A stretch of 64,000 nt of DNA. Origin: Tethya wilhelma. Its lineage: Eukaryota; Porifera; Demospongiae; Tethyida; Tethyidae. The position numbers were made by a program, and so were the translations under genes. Positions 12,081-21,467 of this stretch are shown in pieces (position 1 is the first letter of the stretch; the number at the start of each line of letters is the position of its first letter). The DNA lies in assembly GCA_964030475.1 (NCBI GenBank), contig CAXIPT010000001.1:22350776-22414775 (forward strand), read 5' to 3'. Below the pieces are notes generated by a model. It had not been told where the DNA came from, did no database searches, and saw only the letters and a program-made list of their open reading frames with translations.

Positions 12081-13803
12081 AACTGGTCTCCTCCTAACCA
12101 GAAGGTGCATTAATTAGATATAATATGATAAAGAGAGCCATATATACAAGGTTTGGGATTGTGACATGATGTCTGATGTACGGTAGAGTGCGGCTCTTTG
12201 CTGGATTTTTGCTAACAGCTTTCAAAAGAGTTTTACATTCTGTGAGATCGAGACAGGAGGGTCAGGGAAGTGAAAAAAAAGTGAAAAAAAGTAGTAGTCA
12301 ACTAGGAGGCTTTTGTTGTATTTAGCAGTAGTTCAATGTTGTACGTAGGTTAGTAAGCCTGATGCGCTTTGGCTATCTTGGTGGCTACTAGCCTCGAGGC
12401 CTCATGCCTAGGCTTTTGAGTTACTTTTTTATCTGTAGACTACAAACTCAGCTAATGTAAGAAATTTATACCTGCAGCTGTTTCTTATTCTGCTGGCTGT
12501 ATTTTCTGCTGCATTGAAATCTTAAGCGAATGTCATACAAAGCTACTAGCTGTATTTTGTGCCGCATTAAAATCTTAAGCAAAAGTTATACAAAGTTAAT
12601 GCATGCAAGTGCCTGCAATGCCATAATGCTTTCTCGAGTGGGCACAATCTTGTCTATCCTTAATGTCACTGCATGAATCACATGTTAGATTGGCACCAGC
12701 TAGACCCTCTGCTGTCCTTTTCGCAAATAAGCTATGGGAGGGTCCTGGGATTGAGGACATTATGCTCAGGCAAGTGTCTATAGTACTGTAAATTGGCAAA
12801 AGGTCTTACTCTCCACTTACAACTAACGCTATACTTTCAAAAAAGAAGCAAAAATGAGAGTGGTTTGAAGTCCATTGTAGCCATCTTGAACCTGAAAAAG
12901 CTCACGCCATTTGCTATGTACTTCTAGAAACAGAGTAAAAATTAATAAGCCCCAAAATTATACACATTTTATTGTTAAAGTGAAACGCTAGGCATGCTGG
13001 TAAGTGCTAGGTGGGCGTAGACTCTAACTTGATCAGTAGGCAAATACCTTTAAAGGGAGTTTTGTACAGTATAAAGCTCCGATACACTTTTGTACAACTG
13101 TGTGGCTGCAAAAAACAGTGTGGCTAAGCATTATTGTGCTAAAATTTGAGCCCAGTGAATGTTGTGTTCATAACTGTTGTGATGAGTCACTGGTGATAGC
13201 CAACGTCAAGGAACAAAATAAGAACCTTTTAATTATACTGTACTATTTCAAGACCAATGATATAAATGTACAAACACATAAACACAGCAATGCATAACAT
13301 TTTAACATCATACACTAATCATATATAATTCTCATAATACAATGAGACTAAGTACTCAGAATTTTACATGCATATTATGCACCAAGGGTAATGCCTGAGA
13401 CCGAAACACTTTATCGGCTCTATACATCTCAACCACATTAAACATTACAACCAACAACCCGGCAGATCAGGATATCTCATGCAGTTAGATGAATCTTGTG
13501 ACAAACTTGATTTGGTTTTCATGGCAGCCTTGAAAACCATCCACATTATTAATTATAAATAAGAAATTGAAAATATTAAGTTATTCATAAAGCATTACCT
13601 ACAAATTTTATGAGAAAGTTCAAGGTAAGTGTGGAAATTATTTGTTTAACAGTAACCGTTGTACTAACCATATATAGTTTGAAATAATTATATAACTATC
13701 TTGCATAATTTCACCACTTAAGTAGCTGGCCCCAGTCATGAGTATGAAACTAGCTGATGGATATTGCCATTACTACAGATGCAATTCGGTAAAAAGAAAG
13801 CTN
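11862..13803. other. intergenic with a two-unit tandem repeat
   Basis: No supported exon. At about 12494-12597 a unit of roughly 53 bases (GGCTGTATTTT...CATTGAAATCTTAAG...ATACAAAG) occurs twice in tandem with substitutions. The last bases up to the N at 13803 do not match the gene that starts right after it, so the N is a join, not a one-base ambiguity. Confidence 0.45.
11903..12078. repeat. GA microsatellite with N, then GT microsatellite
   Basis: (GA)n at 11903-11990, interrupted by an N at 11991, is followed by (GT)n at about 12043-12078. Open frames across them are artefacts of the repeats. Confidence 0.95.
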
Positions 13804-15189
13804 TTTGACTTCATGTACAGTGAGAATGAGCAACAGCGCTGTGAGGTACCTGGCAATGAGCTAGCTACCTACGTTGACCATTTGTGCCCTGGGTACAAGT
13901 ACCGTTTCAGGATCCGTTCTTCTAACCTTGCTGGCTGGGGGATGTGGAGCAAACCTGTTGTTGCTGAATGTCCAAATTTCCCCATAACACTTCAGTATAC
14001 GAACAGGATCACTCGCATTCGAATACCATCCAAAGGTTACTATCGCATAACAGCTAAAGGTGCAAAGGCAGCCAATGGAAAATTTTGTTCTGGAGGGAAA
14101 GGAGCTATTATTTCAGCAATCTTCTTTCTGAGAGCTGCTGATACCCTTATCGTCCTGTGTGGAGGGATGTCTGCAAAGTTCAAGTATAATTCCGGAGGAG
14201 GGGGTGGTACCTTTGTTGCTGTCAATGACTTCACCCAGGAGAACCTTCTCATTGCTGCTGGCGGTGGAGGTGGAACTAGAGGAGTGGATGCAACTGACTT
14301 TGATGGGTGTGATGCTAGCTTGGAGCCCAGTGGCACTGATGGGAGAGGAGTGGAGCATGGCAAAGGAGGACTTGATGGAGCCGCTGGAGGTGACGCTGAC
14401 TTGCCCGAGTTCGGAGAGCATTCGTTTGGTTATGGAGGGGCTGGTTTTGCCCAAGATGGTTCACGAGGTACCTGCTCCTTCCCTAACGGAGGGAGTGGAG
14501 GTCAGTCCGGTGGCTTTGGAGGAGGAGGAGCCGTGGGGATGTTTGGTGGTGGTGGTGGTGGTGGCTACTCTGGAGGGGGAGGAGGCAGAGGAGGGGGAGG
14601 GGGAGGGAGCTACGTGAGACATGATGGAAATTCTGTTGAGAAGAAAATTGGTTCCGATGGTCATGGCAGTGTTGAAATCTTTGTCACTCAATTTAACTAC
14701 CCACCTGAAATATTTGTTGCACCTTCCAGTGAATCACGCTATTCACTGGCAAGTTCCTCTGCTGATCCACTTTTGAAACATTTGAGCACAAACAATGAAT
14801 TAGGAAGCATCCTTGAAGTTGTGTCACCCACACTGAGTGCTAGTTCTAGTGCTTACTCTTCAAACTACTCTAGTAACTGTTCTAGTCCCCAACTCACCAT
14901 CCAGACCACTGCAGATTCAAAAAAGCCTACATCAAGCCACATCATGGTAGAAGAAACAGCTGTTATGCAAGAGTTAGAAATGGGTTATAATCCCGATATC
15001 TTTCAAACCATAGGGCTTTCATCCGATCATGATGTAGATGAAATTCCTGTTGCTGTCTCAAGTAGAATGGAGCTATTAGAGGAGGCAAACGTGATTCCTC
15101 CACATTTACTACCACCTCCTCCAAAGACAAGTCCACCTGGGACTATTGTTAGTGACACTCTCAGCGCCATTAAGGACTGGGCCCATTAG
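13804..15189 (+). CDS. FN3 - glycine-rich (ALK-like) protein, 3' part, long tail
   Basis: The frame runs open from the N at 13803 to TAG at 15187-15189. It begins inside a fibronectin type III domain (YVDHLCPGYKYRFRIRS, then NLAGWGMWSKP), followed by a glycine-rich domain with repeated GGGGG runs and motifs such as LIAAGGGGG and GYSGGGGG, like the glycine-rich region of ALK/LTK receptors (Pfam Gly_rich type). After it comes a unique tail of about 165 residues, rich in Ser/Thr, with a proline stretch PPHLLPPPPK. The glycine-rich part is very close to the copies at 17241 and 26683, but those stop soon after the domain. The upstream part (in the - strand relative, RING, B-box and coiled coil) is cut off by the join at 13803. 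Probably intracellular. Confidence 0.65.
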   Translation, partial: FDFMYSENEQQRCEVPGNELATYVDHLCPGYKYRFRIRSSNLAGWGMWSKPVVAECPNFPITLQYTNRITRIRIPSKGYYRITAKGAKAANGKFCSGGKGAIISAIFFLRAADTLIVLCGGMSAKFKYNSGGGGGTFVAVNDFTQENLLIAAGGGGGTRGVDATDFDGCDASLEPSGTDGRGVEHGKGGLDGAAGGDADLPEFGEHSFGYGGAGFAQDGSRGTCSFPNGGSGGQSGGFGGGGAVGMFGGGGGGGYSGGGGGRGGGGGGSYVRHDGNSVEKKIGSDGHGSVEIFVTQFNYPPEIFVAPSSESRYSLASSSADPLLKHLSTNNELGSILEVVSPTLSASSSAYSSNYSSNCSSPQLTIQTTADSKKPTSSHIMVEETAVMQELEMGYNPDIFQTIGLSSDHDVDEIPVAVSSRMELLEEANVIPPHLLPPPPKTSPPGTIVSDTLSAIKDWAH

Positions 15190-15370
15190 GAAATGGGTAA
15201 AAAAATTGCAATGTTTAGTTGACTCTAAGTTCTCTTAGCTAAGTGCTAACTTTGCAAATAATGGATCATAAGATAATTTCATCCTAACCTGACATGTAGA
15301 TAAAATTCCAAAACCAAAAGTTGAATATTCATTAAAAAAATTAAGTTTTGAGCTTCACCCCTAATTAATG

Positions 15371-15672
15371 AATAATTAATTAGGCGGATATGAAAGGCTG
15401 TTGCTATGGTAACGAAATTATTATCAACTGAATCGGAATAGTCTAAACTTGATTTTCACAGGATAGATTTTTAATATCTTGTTGCTAAGGTGAGTTACGG
15501 CTGTTTATATGATTTCGGCTGGTGTGCATTTAATAGAAAACAGTCCGTATCTCACCATGGCAACGAGATATAAAAAATCTACTCTGTCAAAATTGGTTTT
15601 GAAACGTTCCGATTCAGATGATAATAATTTTGTTACCATAGCAACAGCCTTTAATATCCGCCTAATTAATTT
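15371..15672. mobile_element. 300-base foldback element
   Basis: Two arms of about 145 bases are inverted copies of each other with scattered mismatches. The left arm starts ATTAATTAGGCGGATAT and the right arm ends ATATCCGCCTAATTAAT; both contain GGCTGTTGCTATGGTAAC or its complement. Almost no unique centre. Typical of foldback or MITE-type elements; no transposase. Confidence 0.7.
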
Positions 15673-16184
15673 ATTAATAATATGAATATTAATGAGGTCA
15701 CATGACTCCAAATTTTTTGGACAAAAACTTAATTAAGTAAGGAACACTATCCTAGGTTTCCATGGCAATAGCTAATTTGTTTTGAAAGTTATGTCGAATT
15801 CGAATAATTTTTTTACCTTAATTAGCTAGTAGGTATGACCCAGGCCTTAATAGCGCTGAGCTGTTCCTATTGTACCTGGAATAAGTTCAAGTGTTGCAGC
15901 TGATAGAGCTAGCTCGTCTATTGAGAATCAAAAGGTTCCTGATATTCAGTCTACTACCCATCAATGGTGAATAACATGCACAATAATACATATAATGTAT
16001 AATACAGTAACATATAATTATGTTAATTTTGTTCATTTCTTACAGACTACAGTCACTGATTATGTGATTGTTAGGTTACTATTGATAGTAATTTTTTTTG
16101 CAATAAACTATGCTATTATCATTCAGGACACAGTTGGGTGGGGCTCTATACTTTCAATCATGATTGGGCAATAGAGATCAGGTG

Positions 16185-16257
16185 GCTCAGTGCATGGTCC
16201 AGTACTAGACCAATCGCCAAATGGCAAGAGCACCTGGTTCAATTCCACATATATATA
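16185..16257 (+). repeat. tRNA-like sequence, possible SINE head
   Basis: TGGCTCAGTGC fits a pol III A box, and GGTTCAATTCC about 50 bases later fits a B box. I could not fold a proper acceptor stem, so this is more likely a tRNA-derived SINE or a decayed tRNA than a working gene. Confidence 0.3.
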
Positions 16258-16364
16258 GAGCCATTTGCAGTTTTTTTAATTTCCTGATTCATGAGCACTT
16301 TCATTTCTAGAAAAATCTCCCCAAGTTTATAAAGAGGTATTAATGACCAACAAATGAGTACCAT

Positions 16365-16566
16365 AAGCGTGGAAAAATTGGCGGTAATTTAATTTGGCGA
16401 TTCTGGTCTGGCTGTTTGCAACAAAAATATAATATTATATTGGTGGTCATTGATCATGACTGAACACTTGCATGCGAATAATAATAATATGACGAAATAT
16501 TGGCGACTTCCAAGATGATCGCCAAATTGCCAAATTTAATGTACCCCCAATATTTCCACATATATG
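16365..16566. repeat. inverted-repeat (MITE-like) element
   Basis: The ends GTGGAAAAATTGGCGGTAAT and (reverse complement) GTGGAAATATTGGGGGTACA match imperfectly, and both sides continue into ATTTGGCGAT. No coding capacity. Confidence 0.5.
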
Positions 16567-17074
16567 GTGTATCTTCACAGCTTTAAATGTAGTATTAATA
16601 AGCTAGTTAAAATTAATGAGTTAAAGATCAAAGAATACATAATGTATGAAGTAGTATAAGTGTACTGGCATAAATTACTGTCATCAATAGTTTTAACTTA
16701 AGAGTTCTTCGTAAGAGGTTCAAGAAGTCTTGGAGGGACAGCAGTTATCACTTGGTTGAACCATGATCAACAAGCTCTTTCACATTTTCTCTTACATATT
16801 CTTGATGATTCTACAGAAGAACAACCAGACCAGGTAGTTAATACAAATTAAAATTATAATAATATTATGGCTCTACAACAAAAAAGTATAGCTTATTTTC
16901 TGAGTTCAAGGGCTGTACTGCTAATACAACTCAAGGCCAAGGGTATGCATGCACAACCTTTCAAATTACTAGTTGACTCCAAGCTGGAGAAAACAAGCTG
17001 CCATATGGCACCTTTCTTAATCAAGACAGTGAAGCTACTGGTCACCCCCACTGGCCCACTCCCACCCACCTGTA

Positions 17075-17177
17075 AAGCTGCAACAAACTTGGTCAGAGCC
17101 ATGATGTATTCCTTCAAGTGGTCACAGTTGTCCTTAATTTTCTCTCAGCTCTTTTGCCATCTGACGACGTCTTGAGT
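17075..17177 (-). pseudogene. decayed copy of a coiled-coil exon
   Basis: On the minus strand this stretch matches the + strand exon at 24738-24840 (GCTGACTCAAGACGTCGTCAGATGG through GTTGCAGCTTTACAG), but it carries an insertion before CACTTGAAGG and a TAA in frame after GAGAAAA. It is a remnant of the DEATH/coiled-coil family and lies just before a CA repeat and the N at 17240. Confidence 0.6.
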
Positions 17178-17187
17178 CAGCACTATA

Positions 17188-17189
<2 letters not shown>

Positions 17190-17239
<50 letters not shown>
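17190..17239. repeat. CA microsatellite ending at an N
   Basis: (CA)n directly abuts the N at 17240, after which coding sequence starts mid-exon. This is an assembly join. Confidence 0.95.
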
Positions 17240-17240
17240 N

Positions 17241-18295
17241 ATTCTGAGCGGATCCAGCGTTTTCAGATTGAGTACGAGTACCTCCCTCATGTGAATGACA
17301 GACAAGCCAATGCATTTGACTTCATGTACAGTGAGAATGAGCAACAGCGCTGTGAGGTACCTGGCAATGAGCTAGCTACCTACGTTGACCATTTGTGTCC
17401 TGGGTACAAGTACCGTTTCAGGATCCGTTCTGCTAACCTTGCTGGCTGGGGGATGTGGAGCAAACCTGTTGTTACTGAATGCCCAAATTTCCCCATAACA
17501 CTTCAGTATACCAAAAGGATCACTCGCATTCGAATACCATCCAATGGTTACTATCGCTTAACAGTTAAAGGTGCAAAGGCAGCTGATGGAAAGGTTCGTT
17601 CCGGAGGAAAAGGAGCAATCATCTCAGCAACCTTCTTCCTGAGAGCTGCTGATGTCCTGATCATCCTGTGTGGAGGGATGTCTGCAAAGTTCAAGTATAA
17701 TTCCGGAGGAGGGGGCGGTACCTTTGTTGCTGTCAATGACTTCACCCAGGAGAACCTCCTCATTGCTGCTGGCGGTGGAGGTGGAACAAGAGGAGTGGAT
17801 GCAACTGACTTTGATGGGTGTGATGCTAGCTTGGAGCCCAGTGGCACTGATGGGAGAGGGGTGGAGCACGGTAAAGGAGGACTTGATGGAGCCGCTGGAG
17901 GTGACGCTGACTTGCCAGAGTTTGGAGAACATTCCTTTGGTTATGGAGGGGCTGGTATTGCTCAAGATGGTTCACAAGGTGCCTGTTCCTTCTCTAACGG
18001 AGGGAACGGAGGTCAGTCCGGTGGCTTTGGAGGAGGAGGAGCCGTGGGGATGTTTGGTGGTGGTGGTGGTGGTGGCTACTCCGGAGGGGCAGGAGGCAGA
18101 GGAGGGGGAGGGGGAGGGAGCTACGTGAGACATGATGGAAATTCTGTTGAGAAGCAAATTGGTTCTGATGGTCACGGTAGTGTCGAAATCTCTGTCACTC
18201 AATTTAACCACCCTCCTGAAATAGATCACTCAATGACATTGTCTGGCTCTTCAGATAATTCTCCGCCACTTTCCAACAATGCATCACAAAATTAA
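17241..18295 (+). CDS. FN3 - glycine-rich protein, 3' part, short tail (duplicate)
   Basis: The coding frame starts mid-exon after the N and ends at TAA 18293-18295. It holds the second half of the FN3 domain and the full glycine-rich domain, then a short Ser/Asn-rich tail. It is identical to the 3' end of the minus-strand gene at 26683-30830 because it lies in the inverted duplication. It has no 5' exons of its own, so it is either an assembly artefact or a 5'-truncated copy. Relative to the copy at 13804 it differs at several residues in the glycine-rich domain and lacks the long tail. Confidence 0.6.
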
Positions 18296-18853
18296 TTTAG
18301 CATCGCTACAGCGCCGTAACAGCGGCAGATCCAAGGAGGGTCACGGTGTTGAGGTTCTGAAGCACCACCACCCTAATTGCACATTACATACAGGTTCATA
18401 TTATTCCAGTTCATGTGTTGATTGTCAGTTTATCCGATCCTTTTCATTATTACATGCTAAGCATGTGTCTAATAATAAAGTCTTATAGTCTAGACACTTT
18501 TAATTTTTGTCGGAAGCTTGACTTCTATGGTGTACAATGTCATTGTGATCTTTTACATTCATTTTTGTTGTGAAGTTATACTGCAATGCTACTTTTTTTG
18601 CGAGTTTTTCCAAATAAATGTATTTTGTGATCTTATGATTGTTGAGGCTGGCTGTCAAAAGTTGGACCCACCCATAATTGTCAACACGAAACTGAGCAAG
18701 AAACCCGTACAAAAAGATTTTGTACCAACAACAGAGATAGCCTTCATGGTCAAGTTAGCCTAGTAAGACTAATCACTGTGCTTGGTTTTTTGTATACTTT
18801 CTCGTATAGCTCTCTTCATGTCGTCTTGAGTCAGCAATACAAACATAATATCC
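18296..18853. other. 3' flank of the FN3-glycine-rich copy
   Basis: Contains probable 3' UTR with an AATAAAGTC signal near 18473, then non-coding DNA. The open frame around 18518-18763 also exists in the mirror copy but shows no recognisable protein. Confidence 0.4.
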
Positions 18854-18929
18854 TAGTCTATCGAGCTAAACCCATTTTTCGCTCCACTATGACTGACACG
18901 GCGAAAAATGGGTCTAGCTCGATAGACTA
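18854..18929. mobile_element. 76-base hairpin element with 11-base target duplication
   Basis: Near-perfect inverted repeats of 29 bases (TAGTCTATCGAGCTAAACCC... and ...GGGTCTAGCTCGATAGACTA) surround an 18-base loop. Both sides are flanked by the 11-base direct repeat ACATAATATCC (18843-18853 and 18930-18940). The mirror copy is at 26049-26124. The ends TAGTCT/AGACTA are shared with the hairpin at 19503. Confidence 0.8.
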
Positions 18930-19129
18930 ACATAATATCCCTACATGTATATACACACAAAGCAAGAAAGATAAATCTTTGTGCTGCTTTTGTGGAAAAA
19001 TATTAGTAAACTTGAAGGTGAGTGCATCTCAATAATACTAGTAAGAAAATTGTTTTATGTATGCACCATGTCAGAACCGTTTGTACTTTAAAAATTCAAC
19101 AACCCCTTATGATCATGAACCTCTTACTG

Positions 19130-19720
19130 TTTTTTAAAATTTGTTCAGCTCTTTCTGAGCATCAGATTCAAATTGTAGCTTCTGTTGTAAATCTATAAGT
19201 TGTTTCCCTGGTGCGTGTTTTTCATCCTGTTGGGACTTCATGGTGACCTCTATTTTCTACACACTGTGACAAGTGTACACACAAAAAGTACACATCAAAA
19301 CCTAACCCAGCTACATGACACAGCCACATTGGATGTACCTTTTTCTTTTGGTTAAAACTTGTCTTTTCAATGTCAATATTCAGTGTATGCTGTAGGTTTT
19401 CAATCTCCAGCATGCGTTTTCACTTGCTCACTCTGTAGCCTCTGGAGAAAACAGAATTCATGTACTTGACAACAGAGTAACTACTACAGTATACACACAT
19501 GCTAGTCTGGCCTAGCCAGCCTCATGTAAGGGGCTGGCTACGCCAGACTACACACATGCGTGCATGCAAAACATGCTTTATAGTTACAGTACTCTCTACA
19601 GATTACAAAGCTTAAGTTTACAGAGGATAGTGTTGTTTCTCCACTGATGATTTTGCTCTCCAGTTCTGAGCAGGATGTGGCTACTCTCTGCTGCAGTGGG
19701 CGTCTTGCTCCAGGTGCATG
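19130..19720 (-). pseudogene. decayed coiled-coil exons on the minus strand
   Basis: Three blocks on the minus strand match + strand exons of the gene at 21468-24840: about 19620-19715 (the exon with ATCCTGCTCAGAACTGGAG, matching 24055-24144), about 19335-19425 (matching 24227-24319) and about 19140-19260 (matching 24412-24539, here ending in a premature stop). A stub of the next exon (GCTGACTCAAGACG) sits near 18830. Splice signals partly remain, so this was a genomic duplication, not a retrocopy. A LINE fragment is inserted beyond the first block. Confidence 0.6.
19503..19550. mobile_element. 48-base hairpin element with 9-base target duplication
   Basis: TAGTCTGGCCTAGCCAGCC and GGCTGGCTACGCCAGACTA form a stem around a 10-base loop. 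The direct repeat CACACATGC flanks both sides (19494-19502 and 19551-19559). It has the same TAGTCT...AGACTA ends and a similar long target duplication as the 76-base element at 18854. Confidence 0.75.
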
Positions 19721-19789
19721 TGTCGTGGTGTATTACACTTTGGTACATTAGCTGTACAAAATGTGGTACACTACAGCTGTACAAAATTT

Positions 19790-20830
19790 GGTACACTAGC
19801 TCACAAAATGTGTGTATTGATGGAGTTACACCTCATATACTTCCGGTTACTTCAGGTGTGCCACAAGGCTCTGTTTTGGGCCCTCTCCTCTTTGTTACAT
19901 ACATTAACAGTGTGGCTTCTGTGATCTCTGTAGAAAGTGAAGTGAATATGTTTGTGGCTGATGATATTGCCCTCTATAGGGTCATCAAGACAAGTGTAGA
20001 CTATTCTTATTTGCAGGCTGATGTAAACTCTATTTCTAAGTTCATGGATTCAAAGATCTTAAAGTAAATGCTGGAAAATGCAAACTTAATGTTTGTCTCA
20101 AGAAAACGCCACCGATCACTTAGTCCACCTTGTCTAACATTAAATGAATGTGTACTTAGTCAAGTAACCAGCTATAAATACCTTGGGATATAATTCTGAC
20201 CTCAGACTTATCATGGACGCCGCATATAACTAACTGCACAAACAAGGCTAGAAGACTCATTGGTCTGTTGTTCAGAAGATTTCATCAGCACTCTTCTCCC
20301 CAAACACTACTGAAGCTCTACTCTTCATTTATTAGACCTCATCTTGAGTATGCAGCCATTGCCTGGAATCCAACATACACTGGTGACAGTCACACTACTA
20401 GATTGGAAGATGTCCAAAAGTTTGCACTACGTGTCTGCTTCAGAGCCTGGGAATCTCCCTACTCTGATCCGAGTGTTGGTAAAATCAAATCTTCCTACAC
20501 TACAACAGAGAAGAGCTGCTGCCATGCAGTCTCTGTCACCTCTATAAAAATTTAATACTACATGGTCTTACATATTTTGACAATGCCCCATTGCAGAGTC
20601 GTGAGTGTGTGTATAGCACCCGATCCCTTCACTCATCTAGCCTAACCATGCCATTCTCGAGGTCAAGGTCTTATCAAAGTTCATTCTTCCCGGGGCCAAA
20701 CATCATTAAGTTATGGAACACGCTCCAAGAGAGATTACAGACTGTGACTCATTTCTATCATTTAAACGTAATGTCGTCGCAATTTCTGAATTTCGGCACA
20801 TCATTTTTATGTCCAAGTCTTGCAATTTAA
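19790..20830 (+). mobile_element. non-LTR retrotransposon fragment (reverse transcriptase)
   Basis: The translation contains SGVPQGSVLGPLLF followed by an aspartate pair in FVADDIALY, the catalytic box of a non-LTR reverse transcriptase. Further downstream, in another frame, come RRLIGLLFRRFHQH and SSFIRPHLEYAAIAWNP, typical of the thumb region of jockey/CR1-like elements. Stops and frameshifts (for example after 20067) separate the blocks, and the 5' end with the endonuclease is missing, so the copy is dead. A short tandem of GCTGTACAAAAT units lies at its left edge. Confidence 0.8.
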
Positions 20831-21467
20831 CCTAAGAGTTTTGAGGATTAACTGAAACAATAACATTTCGTAGGTAAATTGCCTGCTTATGTAGCTACTT
20901 AAGCTAACTTAGCTATAGCCATGCAATGTATTGGCTTGCACAATCTATGACATCAAGCCATTATTATAATAATATCAATGGGCATGTATATACAGTATTG
21001 TTTGAACCATATCAGTATTTATTTTATATGACTGGATGCATGAGGAATCGAAAATGAAAATGAAGTAGTCATGTGCCGAAATTGCAACATGCATGCCTTG
21101 TTTCCTTACTTTTTACAGCACTACCCATTCCTACCCCACTAATTTTTATGAAATTTTTACTATACTTGTATGTTCTAATGTGTTTCTGTTTCTATCAAGT
21201 TCAGGTCATGTCATGAGCTCATGCACTTTCAGGTAAAGGTCGACGAAATTTCAACATTCCTATGACTCACGAATGCATCATGCAAGTGTGAGTGCTATGT
21301 AAACAAAAAATACCCCTTGAATTGTAATGATACCAAAAGTTAAAGAGAAAGTAAGTTATCTTTGCAGTACGTACTGTCATAGATATTATAGCTAATATCC
21401 ATGGTACTGTATTAAATAAGTTTGTACTGACTCAATATGTCAATATATAGCAGGGCCTGCAAAATGT
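20831..21467. other. upstream region of the + strand DEATH gene
   Basis: Non-coding; includes the second copy of the dispersed repeat (21055-21170) and, at about 21230-21252, the motif CAGGTAAAGGTCGACGAAA. The same motif occurs in reverse upstream of the minus-strand paralogue near 31018-31040. Confidence 0.45.
21055..21170. repeat. dispersed repeat, copy 2 of 2
   Basis: Matches 10957-11078 in the same orientation; see that entry. Confidence 0.6.

Larger units (their letters stand above)
15673..17074. other. intergenic with repeats, no gene seen
   Basis: No supported coding exon. It contains a tRNA-like stretch (16185-16257) and an inverted-repeat element (16365-16566). Confidence 0.4.
17241..19387. 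repeat. inverted duplication, arm 1 (2147 bases)
   Basis: This arm is the reverse complement of 25591-27737. Base pairs sum to 44978 at every point checked (17241/27737, 18279/26699, 18854/26124, 19387/25591), so there is no net indel, and all translated frames inside are identical. Arm 1 begins immediately after the N at 17240 and arm 2 immediately after the N at 25590, while the other end of each arm runs into unique sequence. That pattern favours the same contig end being placed twice, though a very recent real duplication is possible. Confidence 0.85.

Noticed and set aside
11688..12110. Frames made of SL, RE, TH, VC repeats across microsatellites (also near 31903-32175, 36986-37229, 55200-55508, 61588-62214)
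   Set aside because: They are translations of dinucleotide repeats. Only the CFAP46-like exon 11721-11861 next to one of them has independent support.
13738..13802. Apparent N-terminus starting ATG at 13738 for the glycine-rich protein
   Set aside because: The sequence before the N does not match the corresponding exon of the paralogues, so the frame is continuous only by chance across an assembly join.
14040..14691. Long open frames antisense or out of frame to the glycine-rich domains (also at 17551-18229 and 26749-27427)
   Set aside because: GGN-rich coding DNA produces Pro/Ala- or Glu/Val-rich shadow frames; no own start context or domain.
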